Positions 25,834 through 33,920 of a stretch of DNA of 64,000 bases are shown here, one piece after another. The notes under the pieces were generated by a model. That model was not told the DNA's origin. It worked only from the letters and a program-made list of their open reading frames with translations, and made no database searches. Within the stretch, counting starts at the first letter, position 1. Each line of letters begins with the position of its first letter. Position numbers and translations under genes: made by a program. This stretch comes from Natranaerovirga hydrolytica (GTDB lineage Bacteria; Bacillota; Clostridia; Lachnospirales; DSM-24629): positions 324,352-388,351 of the forward strand of contig NZ_SMGQ01000013.1 of the NCBI RefSeq assembly GCF_004339095.1, read 5' to 3'.

Positions 25834-26649
25834 GTTCTTTTTTTGCGCCAGTAAAGCATTGATTTCTCCACCAATCATGATGATATTAGAACAAATATAT
25901 AACCATAATAGAAGAATAATAATACCAGCTAAGCTGCCATACATATATGAAAAATTGCCAAAATTATCAATGTAATAAGAAAAAGAAATGGATACAATAA
26001 TCCAACCTAAAGAAGCAAATAAAGCGCCTGGAATAACTTCTGACAAAGATATTTTTCGGTTGGGAATAGCATTATAAATAATAATGAAAAAAACAAATAA
26101 TAATAATATAGACACTAGATATCGAACGGTCTGCATAACGTTAATAAAACTCAAAGTATAAGGAAATAAATTCAATATTAAAGTTAAAATACTATTACCA
26201 AAAATTAAAAGGATAAAGGTTAAAATGATAATTAAAGCAAAAATTATGGTATAAATAAAAGAAGTTAATCTTAAAAATAAAAAAGACCTTGTCTCAGCAA
26301 TATCATAGGCTACATTTAGTCCCCGAACAATGGCTAAAACACCTTTTGATGCTGACCAAATTGTAATCACCACAGTAATAGAAAGCAAAGCATTGCTTTG
26401 GTTGTTAGCAATTTCTCGTAGTAAAGCATTCATAACACCTTGAATTTCTAATGGAAAAACTTCACCAATTGCAGCAAGGACTTCTTTTTGAGTGATGGGT
26501 GTATAACTTAATAATGTTAATAAAAACATAACAAAGGGAAAAAAAGACAATAATAAAAAATAAGTTAATTGTGCAGATAAAGCACTAATATTATCATCGG
26601 AAGATTTTTTTTGTATTTGCCTAATAAATAAGTATGTTTTTTTTATCAT
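25816..26649 (-). CDS. YihY/BrkB-family membrane protein
   Basis: This 277-residue protein has six membrane helices and the family signatures LSAQLTYFLLLSFFPFVMFLLTLL (ends LSAQLTY and FLLTLL), ITIWSASKGVLAIVRGLNVAYD, IPGALFASLGWIIVS-like VIPGALFASLGW, and YGSLAGIIILLLWLY. Once annotated as ribonuclease BN, the family is now regarded as membrane proteins of unknown, possibly transport, function. The start is ATG 26649: AACTTGGAGGCATAT places GGAGG five bases upstream, while the frame-opening ATG at 26667 lies before that site. It is monocistronic. Confidence 0.87.
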   Translation of the reverse strand: MIKKTYLFIRQIQKKSSDDNISALSAQLTYFLLLSFFPFVMFLLTLLSYTPITQKEVLAAIGEVFPLEIQGVMNALLREIANNQSNALLSITVVITIWSASKGVLAIVRGLNVAYDIAETRSFLFLRLTSFIYTIIFALIIILTFILLIFGNSILTLILNLFPYTLSFINVMQTVRYLVSILLLFVFFIIIYNAIPNRKISLSEVIPGALFASLGWIIVSISFSYYIDNFGNFSYMYGSLAGIIILLLWLYICSNIIMIGGEINALLAQKKNIKNSS

Positions 26650-26862
26650 ATATGCCTCCAAGTTCATTGTTAAATGGAATAAATTGTATAGTTGTAAGAT
26701 ATAACTTTATTTTAGCAAAAAGGAAAAACATATACAAGAAATTAATGAAAAATAATCTGAACTATCTCAAACAATAAAAATGTCGAAAAAGATAGAAATG
26801 TGTAAAAAAATAAATAAAAACAGCCCTTTAAAAGTTAATAATTAAAATAAATAAAAAAAGTA

Positions 26863-26891
26863 TTGACAAATGTAATAAAATAATGCATAAT
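26863..26891 (+). promoter_or_regulatory. Promoter of the double-PL1 pectate lyase gene
   Basis: TTGACA (26863-26868), a 17-bp spacer and CATAAT (26886-26891). The start would be near 26898, giving an untranslated leader of about 360 nt before ATG 27259. A lone 7-bp TGTCGAA (26781-26787), the Spo0A-box core, lies 80 bp upstream; one copy alone is weak evidence. Confidence 0.7.
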
Positions 26892-26897
26892 GGTTTA

Positions 26898-27258
26898 CAA
26901 ACAAGTAATTAAAACAACAAAGCAACTCTTAAAATTCTTTATAATCAGTCGTAAAAATACTCCATACAGTATTCTATTGAAATTTACTAATCAAAAATGA
27001 CAGACCAATGTCTAAAATTGATACAAGTAGAAAGTCACTTAAATCCCACAAAGTATACCAAAGATAATGCATTATTTGGAACATAATTTATACCCAAACT
27101 ATGTCTAAAGAATTTTTTATGATTAAATGTTTAATGCTAGTAAGCATTTTAAACATAAATTTTAAAAGAAAGGAGCTTTAGTATGGTTATTTATGTCCAA
27201 AAATGGGACGAAGTTGTAATGGATGGGAGTTAATCGTTTATAATGGGAGGTATTTGTT
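26898..27258 (+). promoter_or_regulatory. Long leader with hairpin and 16-codon leader ORF
   Basis: The leader ends with a hairpin (AAATGTTTAATGCT, 27125-27138, with AGCATTTTAAACAT, 27143-27156, two-base bulge), then AAAGGAG and a 16-codon ORF at 27183-27233 encoding MVIYVQKWDEVVMDGS. The lyase start follows 25 bp later with its own GGGAGG site. No T run follows the hairpin. The same order is seen before the PL9 gene. Function as an attenuator or translation-coupled switch is inference. Confidence 0.5.
27183..27233 (+). CDS. Candidate 16-residue leader peptide
   Basis: ATG 27183 is seven bases behind AAAGGAG, as good as the sites of real genes in this window, and encodes MVIYVQKWDEVVMDGS. 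It is too short for any family assignment. Its position between a hairpin and the pectate lyase start suggests a regulatory leader peptide; no run of rare or single-type codons is seen, so classical amino acid attenuation is not indicated. Confidence 0.4.
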   Translation: MVIYVQKWDEVVMDGS

Positions 27259-30200
27259 ATGAAAAAGTTAAAAGCAATGAGTATTTTAATGACAATTATG
27301 ATGGTGACATCTATGTTATTGGGGGATTTGACTTTAGTATCAGCTAATCAATTACTTTTTGATGATAACTTTGAAAGTGGCCATGCCAATGATTGGTCTG
27401 TACAATCCGGCTATAATGACTGGGAAGTTGTCTGGGACAATGGTTATGTCTATTATTCTTCTTCTAATAACGAAGGAAGAACTTATACAGGTAATCAATC
27501 TTGGACAAATTATACAGTTGAAGCAGATGTCAAAGTTGAAGACTTTAATGGTTCTAATAGAGGACTAGTATGTGGTAGGTATCAAGATGGTAACAATTAC
27601 TATGCCGCTTCTCTAAGAGGAAATAACAAACTAGAAATATTAAGAAAGTCAGGAGGCAGTACCAGTACTATTGCGTCTAAAGATTATGATTTGTCTACTG
27701 GACAATGGTACAATGTAAAACTAACGTTAGAAGATAATGTTATTCAAATGTATGTCAATGGCAATCTTGAACTGGAAGTAGAAGATAATGCTATAAGTTC
27801 AGGAGGCATTGGGTTGATTGGAAGAAACGCAAGTGTCAAATACGATAATGTATTGGCTTATGTAGGAGAAGGCTCAGAAGATCCAGGAGATCCAGAAGAC
27901 CCAGAAGACCCAGAAGACCCAGAAGACCCAGAAGACCCAGAAGACCCAGAAGACCCAGAAGACCCAGAAGACCCAGAGCCATCTATCCCTATTGAAGGTG
28001 AATTTATGACAGACACAAATTTCGATGATATGGATAGTTACCTTTTAGTCAATAAGGCAAATGGAAAAGTTTTAGATGTAACCAATGGAGATATAGAGGA
28101 AGAAATTAGCCTTATTGTATGGGAGAATAATGGGACAACTCATCAATTGTGGCGAATGGAAGATATTGGTTCTGGTTATTTCCACATAGCGAATAGATAT
28201 ACAGATAAGTTGGTCCAACCGATTAATCGTTCCAAAGATGAAGGCGCAGATGTCATACAGATTAGAAATAGAAGCAGCCAAGCTCATGCGTGGGCATTCG
28301 ATTATTTAGGCAATGGAGAATTTAGAATTATAAATAGAAATAGTGATCTTATATTAGAGATGGATGGTACGTCACAAGAAAATGGCGTTAATGTTGTACA
28401 AGGAAGTTTTGATGGGTCAGATAATCAACTATGGTATATAATGGTTGCAGATGTAGAGTCGGTAGATCCTAATTTTAATATGCAAGGATTTGCTACAGTA
28501 GGACAAGGTACTACTGGAGGAGCAGGTGGAGAAGTTGTTACAGTTAACACAGCAGAAGATTTAATTGACTATATAAGCAGAGAAGAAGCTTATACCATTT
28601 ATGTATCTGGAACAATAGATATGCCAAATAATCCAAATAGTCATAGACCTTCAGATAGAATGTTTAATGTCGCATCAAATAAAACTATAATTGGTATCAA
28701 TGATGCCCATATTCGATATGGTGGATTTAATATTAGTCGAGTAGAGAACATTATAGTAAGAAATATTGAATTCTCAGATGCAAGAGATGATTGCATTAAT
28801 ATAGAAGAAGGGTCAAGTCATATTTGGGTAGATCATAATACTTTTTCAGATTCTTATGATGGGTTATTAGATATTAAAAGAGAAGCTGATTTCATTACTG
28901 TTTCTTGGAATGTATTTAAAGACCATGATAAAAATTCTTTAGTAGGGCATGATAATAGCCATACTTTAGATAGAGGTTTTTTACATGTCACTTACCATCA
29001 CAATTTATTTGAAAATGTAGAGCAAAGAAATCCAAGAGTTCGTTATGGTAAAGTTCATGCTTATAACAATTATTACACCAATATAGGTGGGTATGTATTT
29101 GGTGTAGGTGTCGAATCACAAATTATATCAGAATACAATCATATAGAAGATGCCAACAGAGCAATGAGATTTTATGATAGTTCTTCTCAACCAGGCTATT
29201 TAAAAGATACCGGTAGCATATTTAGTAAATTAGGACATGTGTTAGAGTTTGAAGAAAGTGGTATTGATTGGAGTCCAAGTGATTATTATATTTATTCTAC
29301 AGACCCTGTATTAAATGTAAGAGAACTTGTTACAAATTATGCAGGCGTTGGCATAATTGATCCAATGGATGACAGTTATTTTCCAGAGATACCAGATATA
29401 ATTGAGGAAGAAGAAGAAGAAGAAGAGGAAGAGGAAGACGAAGATATAGTGGAAGATGAGGAAGACGAAGATGGTGAGCCATCAAATTCAGGACAAGTTC
29501 TTTATTCAGAGGATTTTATAGGCGCTACTTCTTCTAATCTATTTACTACAGCATATAAAACCTTGCCTAATGATTCAACAAAACCAATGTATATAAGAAC
29601 TGGCGGAACAGTAGAAGCCAGTAATGGATTACTAACATTAAACTCAGGTCGAATGACCATAGGTGCATTATCAGATAATAGCACTTCATCTAATTATACA
29701 CCAGGCGGTGTCATGGATTTAAGTGAACCATTTAAAGTGACCATGAATATTACAAATGTTAGTGGTAATTCAGGACAAAATTTTTATATCTATGTTGATA
29801 ACAATACGACCAGTATGGGGAATTCCATACATGGTGGCGCTTCAAGAGCTTATATGGAATCAATAGGTAATCTGAATACTGGTATATTAGAAGTGGAATT
29901 GGACGTAGGAACCAATGAATCTTTTGTTCAAATACGTACTGAAAGTAATGCATCTGTAACAATAGATGATATTACAATAGAGTATTTAGATGGCTCCGGA
30001 CCAAGTGATCCAGAAGATCCAGAGGACCCAGAGGACCCAGAAGATCCAGAGGACCCAGAGGATCCAGAAGATCCAGTTGATCCGATAGAACCTCCTGATC
30101 CAATAGAACCTCCAGAAGATATAGCAGACCTATTTACATTAGTGGGTTATGCATCTATGAATGGAGGAACAACAGGAGGATTTGAGACCATTGATGGAAA

Positions 30201-31152
30201 AGAGCCTATTATTAGATATGCTAGTAATGGCGAAGAATTAGAAGACTTATTAAAATACAAATCAGATGCAAGAAAATATGAGGAAAGAGGAACAATTAAT
30301 AGTGAAACAGGTGAACCGTGGGTAGATTATCCAATGATCATATATATAAATGATTCTATTACAGCCCAAAACTCACCAAGTAGTAAATTCAATGTAAAGG
30401 ATTTATCAAACCTTTCAATAGTAGGTGTAGGGACTCAAGGAGACATTGAGGGTATAGGCTTTACAGTTTCAAGAGCAGATAACATTGTATTTAGAAATCT
30501 AGCGATTCACCATGTAAGACAAGGAGAAGGTACAGCAATAGAAGTTACAGAAAACAGCCATAATATATGGATTGATCATTGTGAATTTTATAGTGAAACA
30601 GATGTGGATAAAAATTATTATGATGGTTTAGTAGATATAAAAAGGGGTTCTGAATATATAACAGTATCTTGGAATAAATTTTACAATCATCATAAAGGTC
30701 TGCTACTAGGTCATAATGACAATGCTGGATTAGCGCCAGATAAAGTAACTTATCATAACAATTATTTTGAAAATATTGGTACCAGATTACCTTTAATACG
30801 ATTTGCAGATGTTCATTTATTTAATAATTATTATAAAGATATTTTTGGTTCAGGTATTAACTGTAGAATGGGAGCAAGAGTAAGAATTGAAAATAATTAT
30901 TTTGATAATGTAGGTTCAGGGACTACAGATAGTCATGCAGGATATATTCAAGGTCCTATCGGTTGGTATTATGGTAGCTCAGAAACAGGGTACTGGGATG
31001 TAGTAGGCAATGTATTTGAAAATTGTCCAGTGGATCATTACGAATCAACCATTCAATTTAATGTGCCATATAATTATGACCATGTATTATTAACCGCTGA
31101 AGAAGCAAAAAATTTAGTTGAACAGTATGCCGGAATTGGAATTGTTCAATAG
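27259..31152 (+). CDS. Giant secreted pectate lyase with two PL1 catalytic domains
   Basis: This 1297-residue protein has, in order: a signal peptide (1-29); a LamG/concanavalin-like beta module (about 33-204); a P-E-D tandem linker (205-241); a ricin-type beta-trefoil (about 247-399) with QLWRM and QLWYI QxW-like repeats; PL1 domain A (about 404-704); a Glu-rich linker (about 714-741); the beta module shared with the next two genes (about 747-912); a second P-E-D linker; and PL1 domain B (about 957-1297). Domain A shows IWVDHNTF, YDGLLDIKR and RNPRVRYG; domain B shows IWIDHCEF, YDGLVDIKR and RLPLIRFA, i.e. calcium-site Asp and catalytic-site Arg in both. It cleaves polygalacturonate by beta-elimination outside the cell. 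Confidence 0.92.
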   Translation: MKKLKAMSILMTIMMVTSMLLGDLTLVSANQLLFDDNFESGHANDWSVQSGYNDWEVVWDNGYVYYSSSNNEGRTYTGNQSWTNYTVEADVKVEDFNGSNRGLVCGRYQDGNNYYAASLRGNNKLEILRKSGGSTSTIASKDYDLSTGQWYNVKLTLEDNVIQMYVNGNLELEVEDNAISSGGIGLIGRNASVKYDNVLAYVGEGSEDPGDPEDPEDPEDPEDPEDPEDPEDPEDPEDPEPSIPIEGEFMTDTNFDDMDSYLLVNKANGKVLDVTNGDIEEEISLIVWENNGTTHQLWRMEDIGSGYFHIANRYTDKLVQPINRSKDEGADVIQIRNRSSQAHAWAFDYLGNGEFRIINRNSDLILEMDGTSQENGVNVVQGSFDGSDNQLWYIMVADVESVDPNFNMQGFATVGQGTTGGAGGEVVTVNTAEDLIDYISREEAYTIYVSGTIDMPNNPNSHRPSDRMFNVASNKTIIGINDAHIRYGGFNISRVENIIVRNIEFSDARDDCINIEEGSSHIWVDHNTFSDSYDGLLDIKREADFITVSWNVFKDHDKNSLVGHDNSHTLDRGFLHVTYHHNLFENVEQRNPRVRYGKVHAYNNYYTNIGGYVFGVGVESQIISEYNHIEDANRAMRFYDSSSQPGYLKDTGSIFSKLGHVLEFEESGIDWSPSDYYIYSTDPVLNVRELVTNYAGVGIIDPMDDSYFPEIPDIIEEEEEEEEEEEDEDIVEDEEDEDGEPSNSGQVLYSEDFIGATSSNLFTTAYKTLPNDSTKPMYIRTGGTVEASNGLLTLNSGRMTIGALSDNSTSSNYTPGGVMDLSEPFKVTMNITNVSGNSGQNFYIYVDNNTTSMGNSIHGGASRAYMESIGNLNTGILEVELDVGTNESFVQIRTESNASVTIDDITIEYLDGSGPSDPEDPEDPEDPEDPEDPEDPEDPVDPIEPPDPIEPPEDIADLFTLVGYASMNGGTTGGFETIDGKEPIIRYASNGEELEDLLKYKSDARKYEERGTINSETGEPWVDYPMIIYINDSITAQNSPSSKFNVKDLSNLSIVGVGTQGDIEGIGFTVSRADNIVFRNLAIHHVRQGEGTAIEVTENSHNIWIDHCEFYSETDVDKNYYDGLVDIKRGSEYITVSWNKFYNHHKGLLLGHNDNAGLAPDKVTYHNNYFENIGTRLPLIRFADVHLFNNYYKDIFGSGINCRMGARVRIENNYFDNVGSGTTDSHAGYIQGPIGWYYGSSETGYWDVVGNVFENCPVDHYESTIQFNVPYNYDHVLLTAEEAKNLVEQYAGIGIVQ
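27892..27972 (+). repeat. Perfect 9-bp tandem repeat (nine copies) encoding P-E-D linker
   Basis: CCAGAAGAC is repeated nine times without a change. It encodes Pro-Glu-Asp units of an interdomain linker. Because the unit is a multiple of three, copy-number slippage would change linker length without a frameshift. A second linker at 30009-30075 uses the same amino acids with diverged codons. Confidence 0.95.
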
Positions 31153-31160
31153 TAAAGCAT

Positions 31161-31195
31161 AATATACCTCTTTGCAAATTGTGAAGAGGTATATT
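31161..31195 (+). other. Perfect 12-bp stem at the 3' end of the lyase transcript
   Basis: AATATACCTCTT (31161-31172) pairs with AAGAGGTATATT (31184-31195). There is no T run on either strand, so it may stabilise the mRNA end or act as a weak terminator. Confidence 0.55.
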
Positions 31196-31356
31196 GTATG
31201 TAAAAGGTAAGTATAATATAGTTTTTTGTAAAAAGTTACATAAAAAAACAATGCAATATAGAAAATAAGTTAACATAAAAAAACATATAAAACACACAAA
31301 AAAATACAAAAATAATAGCAAAATTTAATAAAAATAATATTTGTGCAAAAATTCAA

Positions 31357-31385
31357 TTGACATATTTAAGCAATGATAAGATAAT
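31357..31385 (+). promoter_or_regulatory. Promoter of the PL9 pectate lyase gene
   Basis: TTGACA (31357-31362), a 17-bp spacer and GATAAT (31380-31385). The predicted leader is about 418 nt. It matches the architecture before the first lyase gene. Confidence 0.72.
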
Positions 31386-31391
31386 TAATAT

Positions 31392-31809
31392 AAGAATTTC
31401 GACAACATTATAATTTCTGATTTTACAATTTAATAAATCTATAGTGCGAATATTGATGAGATACGTAGAATAAGGGGGTTGAATAAGCTTAAGTAGAGGT
31501 TAATAATATAGAACTGAGCTAATTAATAAGTTAGGGTTATATTTATAGAATAGACTAATTATTTACTTTAATGATACTGCACATACTTACATAAAGCTTT
31601 AAAATGGCACATAGATGTTATGAAAAAGCAACTGCTATTTGAAATACAAAAATATATCTGTAAGATATATTTTGTATATAATAATTAAGCATTTAATAAG
31701 GGGGATGTATTATGTTTGTGTATGCGCATTATGATTAATTATTAATCTTAGAGATTTTACTAAACACATTAAAAGGGAAGGTACTTGTATTTTATTAAGG
31801 AGGAGTCGT
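31392..31809 (+). promoter_or_regulatory. Long leader with hairpin and 8-codon leader ORF
   Basis: A stem ATACAAAAATATATC (31644-31658) with GATATATTTTGTAT (31664-31677, one bulged A) is followed by AAGGGGG and an 8-codon ORF at 31712-31738 (MFVYAHYD). The PL9 gene then starts behind its own AAGGAGG. The first 250 nt of the leader show no other structure I can support. Confidence 0.5.
31712..31738 (+). CDS. Candidate 8-residue leader peptide
   Basis: ATG 31712 is seven bases behind AAGGGGG and encodes MFVYAHYD before TAA. Both candidate leader peptides have an aromatic residue at position 4 (Tyr) and short hydrophobic starts, but they are too short for homology. Evidence is the ribosome site and the parallel position. 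Confidence 0.35.
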   Translation: MFVYAHYD

Positions 31810-33738
31810 ATGAAAAAAGGCATTAGTTTTATAACAACGCTAGCTTTAATACTGACATTATTATTGGGGATAAACACTTCTTATATAACAACAGCATCTA
31901 GTCAAATATTTAATGACAATTACTCCGGAGCAACCAGTTCCAATTTATTTACAACGTCTTATAAAACATTACCAAATGATGTATCAAAACCAATGTATAT
32001 TAGAACAGGAGGAAGCATATCCGCTGGTTCTAATAGTGTAACACTAAGTGGTGGAAGAATGACTATCGGAGCATTATCCGGTTCATCGACATCATCTAGT
32101 TCTACACCAGGTGGGGTTTTTGATTTAAGTCAAGATTATAGAATTATAATAAATGTTGCCAATACAAGTGGCAATTCAAGCAAAAATTTTCAAGTATATG
32201 TAGACAACAACACAACATCACAAGGCAATTCCATTCATGGAGGCGCTTCAAAAGTATATGAAGAAAGTATTGGTAATATTAGCTCAGGTAACATCGTAAT
32301 CGAACCAAATGTTGGCACAAGCAATTCTTTTATACAAGTAAGAACTGAAAGTGATGTTAATGTCACAATTAATGAAATAACAATTGAGTATTTAGATGAT
32401 TCTGCACCACCGACTGATCCGCCACCAGTAGATCCACCAACCGATCCAATGGATATAATTTATGTTGAACCAAACGCGCCAAGTAATGGAGAAGGTACCT
32501 TAAATAACCCAATGGCTTTTGTAGAGGCATTAAATCATGTTGCTCCTGGAGGCGTAATATATATGAGAGGTGGAAGTTATCATTATGACCATCAGGTAAC
32601 AATTGAGTATGGTAATAATGGACAAGAAGGGGCAATGAAATCAATTATTGCCTATAATAATGAGAAGCCTATATTAGACTTTTCATCACAACCTTATAAT
32701 TCTAGCACCCCAAGTGTTAATCCAAGAGGGCTTCAGTTAGATGGTAACTATTGGCATATAGTTGATGTGGAGTTCTATGGATCAGCTGATAATGGTCTAT
32801 TTATATCAGGTAACAATAATATTATTGAAAGATGTATTGCCAATGCTAATAGAGACACAGGCATACAACTAGGACGTAGAAATTCATCATTAGACCATAT
32901 AAATGATTGGCCATCTCATAATCTAATATTAAATACGACTGCATTTAATAATGCTGACCCTGATAATTATGGAGATGCAGATGGGTTTGCAGCAAAATTG
33001 ACAATAGGTGAAGGAAATGTTTTTGATGGTTGTATTGCTTATAATAACGTAGATGATGGATGGGATTTATTTACAAAAACAGATACAGGACCAATCGGTT
33101 CAGTTATTATAAGAAATAGTGTTGCATTTAATAATGGAGAAACAACAGATGGTAGATTTAGTGGAAACAGTAGCGGCAATGGATTTAAATTAGGTGGCTC
33201 TAATATGGCTGTAGATCATCTAGTAGAAAATAGTGTAGCATTTAATAATAAAGCACACGGTTTTACCGATAACAGCAATCCCGGTCAAATAACATTAATC
33301 AATTGTACAAGTTTTAACAATAGCACAGATAAACCAAGATCAAAGAGTAATTTTGATCTAGCGAGACACTCTAGCTCAAATAATATATTTATTAATTTGC
33401 TATCTTATGCAGAAGAAGATGACACAATCGCCAGTGACAAATTTAGAGGTACTGGAATTAGTAACGTTTTCTTTAATTCCCATAGATACTATAGAATTGA
33501 TGAAGAAATGTATATAGATAGTAATAGTGGTGTAACGAGAGGAACAGAAATACCAAAACCAGATCCGAGTGAATTTAAAAGTCTTACACCTCCTATTTCA
33601 GATTTATATAATATTCATGAGACGTTAAGAAATAGTGACGGTACAATTAATATGGGAGATTTCTTAGAATTATCAAATGATAGTCAATTCAAAGGTATTG
33701 GTGTTGATGGACAAGATTTGGGTGCTACTTTTAACTAG
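31810..33738 (+). CDS. Secreted PL9-family pectate lyase
   Basis: This 642-residue protein has a signal peptide (about 1-31), the shared beta module (about 33-197), a Pro-rich linker PPTDPPPVDPPTDP, and a PL9 right-handed beta-helix (about 215-642). The domain opens with YVEPNAPSNGEGTLNNPMAF and has the PL9 core DADGFAAKLTIGEGNVFDGC, YNNVDDGWDLFTK and repeated N-x-x-A-F-N-N rungs. In PL9 enzymes a Lys acts as the base and clustered Asp bind calcium; DADGFAAK and DDGWD contain the likely residues. It degrades polygalacturonate. AAGGAGGAGTCGT precedes the ATG. Confidence 0.9.
   Translation: MKKGISFITTLALILTLLLGINTSYITTASSQIFNDNYSGATSSNLFTTSYKTLPNDVSKPMYIRTGGSISAGSNSVTLSGGRMTIGALSGSSTSSSSTPGGVFDLSQDYRIIINVANTSGNSSKNFQVYVDNNTTSQGNSIHGGASKVYEESIGNISSGNIVIEPNVGTSNSFIQVRTESDVNVTINEITIEYLDDSAPPTDPPPVDPPTDPMDIIYVEPNAPSNGEGTLNNPMAFVEALNHVAPGGVIYMRGGSYHYDHQVTIEYGNNGQEGAMKSIIAYNNEKPILDFSSQPYNSSTPSVNPRGLQLDGNYWHIVDVEFYGSADNGLFISGNNNIIERCIANANRDTGIQLGRRNSSLDHINDWPSHNLILNTTAFNNADPDNYGDADGFAAKLTIGEGNVFDGCIAYNNVDDGWDLFTKTDTGPIGSVIIRNSVAFNNGETTDGRFSGNSSGNGFKLGGSNMAVDHLVENSVAFNNKAHGFTDNSNPGQITLINCTSFNNSTDKPRSKSNFDLARHSSSNNIFINLLSYAEEDDTIASDKFRGTGISNVFFNSHRYYRIDEEMYIDSNSGVTRGTEIPKPDPSEFKSLTPPISDLYNIHETLRNSDGTINMGDFLELSNDSQFKGIGVDGQDLGATFN
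31906..32400 (+). repeat. Near-identical module repeat, first copy
   Basis: This 495-bp segment, encoding the N-terminal beta module, is repeated at 34013-34507 (constant offset 2107) with only scattered base changes. Both copies are in frame in neighbouring lyase genes. Flanking signal peptides and catalytic domains are unrelated. Confidence 0.9.
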
Positions 33739-33796
33739 TGCTTTGAAGAAAATTTGTGTTTGAAGCACAGAGGAAGGCATTTTGAGAAGTTAATAT

Positions 33797-33885
33797 GAAA
33801 GTCTAATCTAAAACTTATTCCCAAGAATTTGATCATTAGACTTTCAGTGGTAACCTGTGTAGCTAAGGGGATTGGAGCTGCATGA
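33797..33885 (+). other. Recurrent hairpin motif, copy B, upstream of the third lyase gene
   Basis: GAAAGTCTAAT (33797-33807) pairs perfectly with ATTAGACTTTC (33835-33845); inside, CTT-ATTCCC-AAG is followed by AATTTGA. The 3' flank has AACCTGTG and GGAGCTGCATG. It precedes the third lyase gene, and a 12-codon ORF (33882-33920) begins at its end and overlaps the gene start as ATGA. Confidence 0.55.
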
Positions 33886-33920
33886 AACAAATAAATAATA
33901 TTTGGAGGGTTTTATTATGA
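33882..33920 (+). CDS. Candidate 12-residue leader ORF overlapping the lyase start
   Basis: ATG 33882 follows GGAG with only four bases between, and encodes MKQINNIWRVLL; its TGA overlaps the ATG of the lyase gene (ATGA, 33917-33920). This would allow translational coupling. The short spacing and length make chance possible. Confidence 0.25.
   Translation: MKQINNIWRVLL

Noticed and set aside
27892-27972. Tandem repeats considered as a CRISPR or phase-variation tract
   Set aside because: The units are 9 bp without spacers and encode an in-frame P-E-D linker. There is no CRISPR array in this window, and unit changes cannot shift the frame.
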